A DNA stretch of 15,411 bases, taken from DATELY01 sp035276085. GTDB lineage: Bacteria; Pseudomonadota; Gammaproteobacteria; Steroidobacterales; Steroidobacteraceae. The notes beneath the pieces are model-generated. The model worked only from the letters and a program-made list of their open reading frames with translations. It did not search any database and had not been told where the DNA came from. Made by a program: the position numbers and the translations under genes. Below are positions 1 through 5,743 of this stretch, one piece after another; the stretch's first letter is position 1; each line of letters starts with the position of its first letter. The DNA is taken from positions 1 through 15,411 of the forward strand of contig DATELY010000116.1 of assembly GCA_035276085.1 (NCBI GenBank), written 5' to 3'.

Positions 1-95
1 CAACCCTCCCCCGCTTCGCAGGGGAGGGAGCAGAACTTTGCGCGTGGTGAACTATGCGACTCTGACCCCCTCCCCTGCGAAGCGGGGGAGGGTTG
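1..95. repeat. Inverted pair of GC-rich hairpin repeats (REP/BIME-like)
   Basis: Bases 1-28 and 68-95 are perfect reverse complements (28 bp), separated by 39 bases. Each arm is itself a hairpin: an 8-bp stem CCCTCCCC/GGGGAGGG, continued inward by a T-G wobble and two GC pairs around a GAA loop. A pair of head-to-head palindromic units in intergenic DNA matches the architecture of REP doublets (BIMEs). It lies immediately downstream of the minus-strand mutS stop, a typical REP position, and could also act as a transcript-end structure, although no T-run follows on the mutS side. The left unit touches the window edge, so its full extent is unknown. Confidence 0.75.
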
Positions 96-112
96 GGGTG
101 GGGGCAAGGGTA

Positions 113-2668
113 CTACCTCAAGCTTTCCCTTAATTTATACAAAGCCTCCAACGCCTCCCGCGGCGTCATCCCATCCACATCCAGCGCCTTCACCTGATCC
201 ACGAGCGGATGGCTCGGCGGCGGCACCTCCAACAACAACGACTGCTGTGGCGACTGCGCATGCGTCTCCGCCGACCGCCGCTCCAGCTCACCCAAATATT
301 TCCGTGCTGCTGTGATCACGGCGGGCGGCACGCCCGCCAGTGCGGCGACCTGCAATCCATAGCTTTGATTCGCAGGCCCCGGTTTCACGCTGTGCAGGAA
401 GATCAGTTGATCGCCGTGCTCCGTCGCATCGAGGTGCACGTTGGCGCAGGCATCGAGGTCGTTCGCGAGCGTCACGAGCTCGAAGTAGTGCGTGGCGAAC
501 AACGTAAACGCGCGCAGCTTGCGGCTGATGTGCGTTGCGCACGCCCAGGCCAACGACAAGCCATCGTACGTGCTCGTGCCGCGACCGATCTCGTCCATCA
601 ACACGAGACTCATGTCGGTTGCGTTGTTCAGGATGTTGGCCGCTTCGGTCATCTCCAGCATGAACGTGGAGCGGCCACCTGCGAGATCGTCCGATGCGCC
701 GATGCGCGTGAAGATGCGGTCGATGGCACCGACGCTCGCGCTCGCAGCGGGCACGTAGCTGCCCATGCGCGCCATCAGCACGATGAGTGCTGCTTGTCGC
801 ATGAATGTCGACTTACCGCCCATGTTCGGGCCGGTGATGATCAACATGCGGCGCTGAGCGTCGAGGCACAGATCGTTCGGCACGAACGGGTGATCGATGA
901 ATTGCTCGACGACGGGATGCCGGCCATCCCGGATGTCGATGATCGCGTCATCGGTGAGTATGGGCGCGCTGTAACGCAGCGTCACGGCTCGCTCGGCGAG
1001 CGTGGCCAACACGTCGAGCTGCGCCAGCGCAGCCGCTGTCGTTTGCAGCGCGGCGAGCTGACCGATCAGCTGTTCCAGCAACTCCTCGTAGAGTTGTTTC
1101 TCGCGTGCCAGCGAGCGATCGCGCGCGCTCAGCACTTTGTCTTCGAACGCTTTCAGCTCTGGTGTGATGTAGCGCTCGGCATTCTTCACTGTCTGGCGAC
1201 GGTGATAATGAGCAGGGACTTTTTCCGCCTGACTGCGATGCAGCTCGATGAAGTAGCCCTGCACGCGGTTGTAGCCCAGCTTGAGATTGGCAAGGCCGGT
1301 GCTTTCACGCTCGCGCGCTTCGAGTTCCGTCAGGAACTGATCGCTGTTCTCGGCGATCTGCCGCAGTTCATCCAATTCCGCGTCATGACCGCTGGCGATC
1401 ACGCCGCCATCGCGGAGCAGATGCGGTGGCGTCGGCACGATCGCACGCACCAGATGCGCGTGTGTTTCCGGATGCGTCGCAACCTCGGTCGCGAGCCGTG
1501 CGATCAACGGGCTGTCGATGCGACGCAGCTCGTCCTGCAACGCGGGCAACGCGCCGAGCGCCTCGCGCAACTGCGCCACATCGCGTGGTCGCGCCGACTT
1601 CAACGCGATGCGCCCGAGCGCACGTTCCGCATCGCCGATGTGATGCAACTGCTCGTGGATGCGGGTGAAGGCACCCTGTTCGATCAGCTGCCCGATCGCA
1701 TGCAGCCGCAGCTCCAGCGGCGTCTTCGCGCGCAGAGGCCGCTGCATCCAGCGCCGCAGCTCCCGTCCACCCATGGCAGTAGCCGTTCGATCGAGCACGC
1801 CGATCAAGGTGCATTCGTTGCGGCCGGTGAGGCTCGCTTCCAACTCCAGGTTGCGGCGCGTGGCCGCATCGAGCAGCACGGCGTCGGTGCGTAGCTCGGT
1901 CCGCAAGCCGCGCAAGTGCGGCAGCGCTGCCTTCTGCGTGTCCCGCACGTACTGCAAGAGGCATCCGGCTGCGCTGATCGCAAGCGGAAGTTGCGCACAG
2001 CCGAAGCCGTCCAGATCGCGCGTGCCGAACTGCGTGCACAAGGCGCGCGTCCCGGCATCGGCGTCGAAGTGCCACACCGGGCGTTCTCGCAAACACGCTT
2101 CCAGCTGCGGCATGAGTGAGCGCGCATCCTCGCCGATCAGAATCTCAGCCGGCCTGAGGCGTTCGATCTCGCTCAGCAGCGCATCGGCACCGTGCGCCTG
2201 CAAAACGCTGAACGCACCCGTCGACAGCTCCAGCCACGCAAGTCCGAACTGGTTCTCGCGCCAAAACACGGCGGCGAGCAGGTTCGCCCGGCGTTCCTCC
2301 ATCAAGGCTTCATCCGTCACCGTGCCGGGCGTGACGACACGAACGACTTGACGCTCGACAGGACCTTTGGACTTCGCCGGATCACCCATCTGCTCGCAGA
2401 TGGCGACCGACTCGCCCCGCTTCACCAGACGTGCGAGATACGTTTCGACGCTGTGCACCGGCACGCCGGCCATCGCGATCGGCTGGCCGGCAGAATGGCC
2501 ACGCTGCGTCAGTGTGATGTCCATCAGCCGCGCGGCGCGCTTGGCGTCGTCATAGAACAGCTCGTAGAAATCGCCCATGCGATAGAACAACAGCACGTCG
2601 GGGTACTGCGCCTTGATGCGCAGGTACTGCTGCATCATCGGGGTGTGTTGCTCGAGGGCGGCGTTCAA
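113..2668 (-). CDS. mutS: DNA mismatch repair protein MutS
   Basis: MutS recognises base mismatches and small loops in newly replicated DNA and, as a sliding clamp, recruits MutL. The 851-residue product aligns along its whole length with E. coli MutS. Visible motifs are the mismatch-intercalating F-Y-E at residues 34-36, the Walker A GPNMGGKST starting at about residue 613, the Walker B region LVLMDEIGRGTS near residue 690, and the THYFEL segment after it. The start is TTG at 2668-2666: it preserves the conserved HTPMMQQY N-terminus and has GGAG seven bases upstream, whereas the first ATG (2638) would remove conserved residues. The gene is divergent from pncC. Its stop (TAG) lies 17 bases from the hairpin repeat pair. 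No truncation or missing catalytic residue is seen. Confidence 0.98.
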   Translation of the reverse strand: MNAALEQHTPMMQQYLRIKAQYPDVLLFYRMGDFYELFYDDAKRAARLMDITLTQRGHSAGQPIAMAGVPVHSVETYLARLVKRGESVAICEQMGDPAKSKGPVERQVVRVVTPGTVTDEALMEERRANLLAAVFWRENQFGLAWLELSTGAFSVLQAHGADALLSEIERLRPAEILIGEDARSLMPQLEACLRERPVWHFDADAGTRALCTQFGTRDLDGFGCAQLPLAISAAGCLLQYVRDTQKAALPHLRGLRTELRTDAVLLDAATRRNLELEASLTGRNECTLIGVLDRTATAMGGRELRRWMQRPLRAKTPLELRLHAIGQLIEQGAFTRIHEQLHHIGDAERALGRIALKSARPRDVAQLREALGALPALQDELRRIDSPLIARLATEVATHPETHAHLVRAIVPTPPHLLRDGGVIASGHDAELDELRQIAENSDQFLTELEARERESTGLANLKLGYNRVQGYFIELHRSQAEKVPAHYHRRQTVKNAERYITPELKAFEDKVLSARDRSLAREKQLYEELLEQLIGQLAALQTTAAALAQLDVLATLAERAVTLRYSAPILTDDAIIDIRDGRHPVVEQFIDHPFVPNDLCLDAQRRMLIITGPNMGGKSTFMRQAALIVLMARMGSYVPAASASVGAIDRIFTRIGASDDLAGGRSTFMLEMTEAANILNNATDMSLVLMDEIGRGTSTYDGLSLAWACATHISRKLRAFTLFATHYFELVTLANDLDACANVHLDATEHGDQLIFLHSVKPGPANQSYGLQVAALAGVPPAVITAARKYLGELERRSAETHAQSPQQSLLLEVPPPSHPLVDQVKALDVDGMTPREALEALYKLRESLR

Positions 2669-2702
2669 CGAGGCGCTCCAGGCGAGGGACGTCGGGGGCG
2701 GG

Positions 2703-2708
2703 ATTGTA
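2703..2708 (-). promoter_or_regulatory. Possible -10 element of the mutS promoter
   Basis: On the minus strand these bases read TACAAT, a five-of-six match to the sigma-70 -10 consensus, 35 bases before the mutS start codon and upstream of its GGAG ribosome-binding site. The hexamer 17 bases further upstream (CTCACG) is a poor -35, so this is only a candidate. Confidence 0.35.
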
Positions 2709-2765
2709 GGGGTCTCGAGGCGGAACGTGAGGAGTGCGCGGGTGGGAAGTGAGTTGGGCTAATCT

Positions 2766-2829
2766 CTGGCCGACTGGCCGACTGGCCGACTGGCCGACTG
2801 GCCGACTGGCCGACTGGCCGACTGGCCGA
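2766..2829 (+). repeat. Eight perfect tandem copies of the octamer CTGGCCGA
   Basis: Eight uninterrupted, identical 8-bp units occupy 64 bp in the mutS/pncC divergent intergenic region, ending 27 bases before the preferred pncC start. Perfect identity of all copies implies recent expansion by slippage. Eight is not a multiple of three, so if translation began upstream (an in-frame GTG at 2734 exists) each copy gained or lost would shift the frame. More likely the tract changes promoter or leader spacing. There are no spacers, so it is not a CRISPR array. Confidence 0.97.
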
Positions 2830-2856
2830 GCCATGCGCACCAACAGGTCCTCCTTG

Positions 2857-3369
2857 ATGCCGACCTCCGACGCCGACTTGAACCGCCTCGCGACCGATCT
2901 CGCAAGCGTGCTCCGTGCCCGCGATCAACAGCTCGTCACCGCCGAATCGTGCACGGGCGGATGGGTGGGGAAGGTGCTGACCGAAATTCCGGGCAGTTCC
3001 GCCTGGTATCGGGGTGGGGTGGTGAGCTACAGCAATGAGCTGAAGTCGTCGCTGCTGGATGTGCAGCCGGCGACGCTTGCTGCCCACGGTGCAGTGAGCC
3101 CGGAAACGGCACGCGAGATGGCCATTGGTGCGATCTCGCGGCTGGGTGGCACCTGTGCGTTGTCGGTGACCGGAATCGCCGGGCCGGACGGCGGCACGGC
3201 CGACAAGCCGGTGGGCTTGGTGTGGTTCGGGTGGGTGCTCAAGCGCGGGGCCGGGATCGTCGAGGACGTTGCCAGGGAGTGCTTTGCCGGCGATCGGGAT
3301 GCGATTCGTCGCGCGGCCGTGGCGCGTGCGTTGCAAGGCATGCTCGATCTCGCGGCCCGCGATGGCTGA
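2857..3369 (+). CDS. pncC: Nicotinamide-nucleotide amidohydrolase (CinA C-terminal domain family)
   Basis: PncC deamidates nicotinamide mononucleotide to nicotinic acid mononucleotide, returning it to NAD synthesis in the cytoplasm. From the ATG at 2857 the product is 170 residues, a single CinA C-terminal domain like E. coli PncC, without the N-terminal MoCF-like domain of full-length CinA. Conserved blocks are TAESCTGGW (carrying the family serine), GSSAW, SYSNELK, HGAVS, SVTGIAGPDGG and KPVG. ATG 2833 is an alternative start (178 residues); AGG lies nine bases before 2857, which also best matches the family N-terminus. The 3' end overlaps thpR by eight bases. pncC/cinA next to recA is a long-known bacterial arrangement. 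Confidence 0.93.
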   Translation: MPTSDADLNRLATDLASVLRARDQQLVTAESCTGGWVGKVLTEIPGSSAWYRGGVVSYSNELKSSLLDVQPATLAAHGAVSPETAREMAIGAISRLGGTCALSVTGIAGPDGGTADKPVGLVWFGWVLKRGAGIVEDVARECFAGDRDAIRRAAVARALQGMLDLAARDG

Positions 3370-3925
3370 GAGCCTGCGACTGTTCTTCGCGGTGTGGCCC
3401 GACGAGACCGTCCGTGGAGCACTCGCGCGTGGGATGCCGCTGCTCGGCCCAGGTGGACGCGCCGTTCCCATCGAGAACCTGCACGTCACCCTCGCATTTC
3501 TGGGCAATACCGATGCGAAACGGTTGGACGAGCTGGCCCAGCTGGCTGGGAAGATCATCGCTGACCCATTCGTGCTGACGCTCGATGAATACGCAGTGTG
3601 GGAGCGCACGCTCGTCGTCCTGACCGCGAAGGAAACACCCGCCGCGCTCGCGCAACTCGCGGGCGATCTCAACGCAGCTCTGGGTCAGGCAGGATTTCCA
3701 ACCGACTCGCGTCCCTATCGCGCTCACGTGACGCTGATTCGGGAACGACGGCGCGGCAGTGGTCGTCGCGAGGGACTGCTTGCGCCCGAGGCACTGCCGC
3801 TCGCGGTCACGCCGATTTCGTGGCCCGTGAATGATTTCGTCCTGGTGAGTTCGCGAACGAGGCCACAGGGTTCGCGGTACGAAGTGCTACAGCGGTGGCC
3901 TCTCGCCGGAGCGCGCGAAATCTGA
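3362..3925 (+). CDS. thpR: RNA 2',3'-cyclic phosphodiesterase (2H phosphoesterase family, ThpR/LigT)
   Basis: The family opens 2',3'-cyclic phosphate ends on RNA and was first described as a 2'-5' RNA ligase. The 187-residue product begins with the typical LRLFFAVWP strand and carries both defining H-x-T motifs: NLHVTLAFLG (H41, T43) and YRAHVTLIRE (H122, T124), which form the active site of the two-lobed 2H fold. The ATG at 3362 lies inside the last codons of pncC (eight-base overlap), so the two are very probably co-transcribed and translationally coupled. Its biological role beside recA is not clear. The E. coli homologue is 176 residues, so the length is normal. Confidence 0.93.
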   Translation: MAESLRLFFAVWPDETVRGALARGMPLLGPGGRAVPIENLHVTLAFLGNTDAKRLDELAQLAGKIIADPFVLTLDEYAVWERTLVVLTAKETPAALAQLAGDLNAALGQAGFPTDSRPYRAHVTLIRERRRGSGRREGLLAPEALPLAVTPISWPVNDFVLVSSRTRPQGSRYEVLQRWPLAGAREI

Positions 3926-3967
3926 ACGAAAGCCACGTGTATCGCGCCCCGTTCGCCGCCCTCGTTG

Positions 3968-3976
3968 TGAAATAAT
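3968..3976 (+). promoter_or_regulatory. Possible extended -10 element of a recA promoter
   Basis: The bases TGAAATAAT fit an extended -10 (TG-N followed by AATAAT, five of six to consensus). No good -35 is present 16-18 bases upstream, which is tolerated by extended -10 promoters. The implied start of transcription is near 3983, 56 bases before the recA start codon and just ahead of the palindrome at 3991-4008. Confidence 0.4.
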
Positions 3977-3990
3977 GCCGGCCTGCCGCT

Positions 3991-4008
3991 CGCAATGCTT
4001 ACATTGCG
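3991..4008 (+). promoter_or_regulatory. 18-bp palindrome in the recA leader, candidate operator or RNA hairpin
   Basis: CGCAATG-CTTA-CATTGCG is a perfect 7-bp inverted repeat around a four-base centre, 30 bases upstream of recA. Its position, just downstream of the candidate start of transcription, suits a repressor site. recA is normally under LexA control, but no E. coli-type CTGT-N8-ACAG box or alphaproteobacterial GTTC-N7-GTTC box is visible here. This could be a lineage-specific LexA operator, or a leader hairpin with a CUUA loop. Confidence 0.5.
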
Positions 4009-4038
4009 TCCACCACTCTCACCTTCGGGGTCGCACAG

Positions 4039-5064
4039 ATGGAAGAGAACCGCAAGAAGGCGCTGGTCGCCGCGCTCGGTCAGATCGAAAAACAATTCGG
4101 CAAGGGTTCGGTCATGCGTCTCGGCGACGCGGCCGCGACCTACGACGTGGAAGTCGTCTCCACCGGTTCGTTGGGCCTGGACCTGGCGCTGGGTGTGGGT
4201 GGTCTGCCGCGCGGTCGCGTGATCGAGGTCTACGGCCCGGAGTCCTCTGGTAAGACGACGCTCACGCTGCAAGTGATCGCCGAGGCACAGCGCCAGGGCG
4301 GCACGGCCGCGTTCGTCGACGCGGAGCACGCGCTCGATCCCAGCTACGCGGAAAAGCTCGGCGTGAATGTCAAGGAGCTGCTGGTCTCGCAGCCGGATAC
4401 GGGCGAACAAGCCCTTGAAATCACTGACATGCTCGTGCGCTCCGGTGCCGTGGACATCGTGGTCGTGGACTCGGTCGCCGCGCTGACGCCAAAGGCCGAA
4501 ATCGAAGGCGAGATGGGCGATGCTCACGTGGGTCTCCAGGCCCGCTTGATGTCGCAGGCCCTGCGCAAGCTCACGGGCAACATCAAGCGCTCGAACACCA
4601 TCGTCATCTTCATCAACCAGATCCGCATGAAGATCGGGGTGATGTTCGGTAATCCCGAGACGACGACGGGCGGTAATGCACTGAAGTTCTATGCATCCGT
4701 CCGCCTCGACATCCGTCGCATCGGCGCGCTGAAGAACGGCGATGAGGTCATCGGCAACATGACCCGCGTCAAAGTGGTGAAGAACAAGGTGGCTCCGCCG
4801 TTCCGCGAGGCCGAGTTCGAAATCATGTACGGCGCCGGCATCTCGCGAGTGGGCGAGATCATCGACATGGGTGCCGCCAACAACTTCATCGAGAAGTCGG
4901 GCTCCTGGTACAGCTACAACGGCGAGCGCATCGGTCAGGGCAAGGAAAATGCGCGTAGCTATCTGGACCAGCATCCGGAGATCGCGCAGGAGATCGAAGG
5001 CAAGCTGCGCGAGAAGCTGCTGCCGGCCAAGCGCGGAGAGGCCGTCAAGGGTGAGGCCGTCTAA
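4039..5064 (+). CDS. recA: Recombinase RecA
   Basis: RecA forms ATP-dependent filaments on single-stranded DNA, performs homologous pairing and strand exchange, and triggers LexA self-cleavage. The 341-residue product contains Walker A GPESSGKT at 66-73, the catalytic glutamate E96 in DAEHALD, Walker B IVVVDSVAAL near 140-149, and the DNA-binding loop segments in FINQIRMKIGVMFGNPETTTGG around 191-212. The C-terminus ends in a charged tail. The start ATG at 4039 is preceded by GGGG eight bases upstream and gives the standard MEENRKKAL beginning. It lies 113 bases after thpR and overlaps recX by 14 bases. Nothing in the sequence suggests loss of activity. Confidence 0.99.
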   Translation: MEENRKKALVAALGQIEKQFGKGSVMRLGDAAATYDVEVVSTGSLGLDLALGVGGLPRGRVIEVYGPESSGKTTLTLQVIAEAQRQGGTAAFVDAEHALDPSYAEKLGVNVKELLVSQPDTGEQALEITDMLVRSGAVDIVVVDSVAALTPKAEIEGEMGDAHVGLQARLMSQALRKLTGNIKRSNTIVIFINQIRMKIGVMFGNPETTTGGNALKFYASVRLDIRRIGALKNGDEVIGNMTRVKVVKNKVAPPFREAEFEIMYGAGISRVGEIIDMGAANNFIEKSGSWYSYNGERIGQGKENARSYLDQHPEIAQEIEGKLREKLLPAKRGEAVKGEAV

Positions 5065-5605
5065 ACCCGAAAACGAAGACGAAGACCCAGCCGCTGCGCT
5101 CAAGCGGCTGCGTCTTACGGCCCTGCGCGCGCTGACGCGCAAAGAGCATGGCGCGATGGAGTTACAGCGCAAGCTCGAGCAAAAGGGGTTTCCGTCCGGG
5201 CAAGTCAGCCAGGTTCTGGCCGTCCTGCGGCAGGAGGGCTTGCTCGACGACAACCGCTACGCCGAAAGCTTCGTGCGTCAGCATGTCCTGCGCGGTCAGG
5301 GTCCCGCGCGCATCAGGGCGGAGCTGCGGATTCATGGTCTGAGCGCCGAAGCCGTCCACGAGGCGCTATCGGGCGCGGACGTCAACTGGACCCAGTTGGC
5401 TCGTGAGGTGCGTCGCAAACGCTTCGGCGCGGCCCCGCCGCGGACGGGGGCCGAGCGTGCAAAGCAGGGCCGCTTCCTGCAATATCGCGGCTTCGATTCG
5501 GACCAGATTCGTGCCGCTTTTCGCGGGGTTAGCGATTCCGACGAGGCAGCCGATCGCGCCGATGAGCAGGATGAGGCTTGCGACCCACGCGACCTCGAAG
5601 CTTGA
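5051..5605 (+). CDS. recX: Regulatory protein RecX
   Basis: RecX binds RecA filaments and inhibits their extension and activities. The 184-residue product contains the typical tandem three-helix repeats: LTRKEHGAMELQRKLEQKGF, VLRQEGLLDDNRYAESFVRQ, GPARIRAELRIHGLS and the C-terminal FLQYRGFDSDQIRAAF. The chosen start is GTG at 5051, inside the recA coding sequence (14-base overlap), with GGAGAG about ten bases upstream. The open frame runs further 5' but that portion is only the shadow of recA. The overlap implies translation coupled to recA, which keeps RecX low relative to RecA in species where this has been studied. The C-terminus has an acidic tail (DEAADRADEQDEACD). Confidence 0.94.
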   Translation: MRPSKPENEDEDPAAALKRLRLTALRALTRKEHGAMELQRKLEQKGFPSGQVSQVLAVLRQEGLLDDNRYAESFVRQHVLRGQGPARIRAELRIHGLSAEAVHEALSGADVNWTQLAREVRRKRFGAAPPRTGAERAKQGRFLQYRGFDSDQIRAAFRGVSDSDEAADRADEQDEACDPRDLEA

Positions 5606-5684
5606 GGATCGTAGATCCGTCAGTTACGCGTTTTCCTGCGGCGCGCCCGGTTACGAAGACGGCAATCTTCCGGCGAGCAACCAT

Positions 5685-5703
5685 GATCGCTTCTTCAGCG
5701 ATC
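5685..5703 (+). promoter_or_regulatory. Inverted repeat upstream of alaS, possible operator or leader hairpin
   Basis: GATCGC-TTCTTCA-GCGATC is a perfect 6-bp inverted repeat with a seven-base centre, 40 bases before the alaS start. A shorter one, GGATC-GTA-GATCC, lies right after the recX stop at 5606-5618. E. coli AlaRS represses its own gene by binding a palindrome at the alaS promoter, so an equivalent site is conceivable. No T-run follows either repeat, so neither looks like an intrinsic terminator. Confidence 0.3.
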
Positions 5704-5743
5704 CAATGAATTGTTGCCGGACCCAAAGCAGAGCCTTAAGAGC

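Noticed and set aside
209..1894. Long plus-strand open frame (561 codons)
   Set aside because: It lies entirely antisense to mutS, whose protein is fully conserved; the frame is a by-product of GC-rich codon use and shows no recognisable domain.
2766..2829. CRISPR array
   Set aside because: Units are 8 bp, contiguous and without spacers, and no cas gene is near.
2734..2856. Upstream GTG start for pncC that would place the octamer repeat inside the protein
   Set aside because: The added residues (repeats of WPTGRLAD) have no counterpart in the family, and the ATG at 2857 gives the normal length and N-terminus. A phase-variable extension remains only a remote possibility.
2665..3672. Minus-strand open frame with repeated SASRPVGQ residues
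   Set aside because: The repeated residues are only the translation of the 8-bp tandem tract; the rest is antisense to pncC and thpR.
3724..5253. Long minus-strand open frame (509 codons)
   Set aside because: Antisense to the end of thpR, recA and the start of recX, with no family motif.
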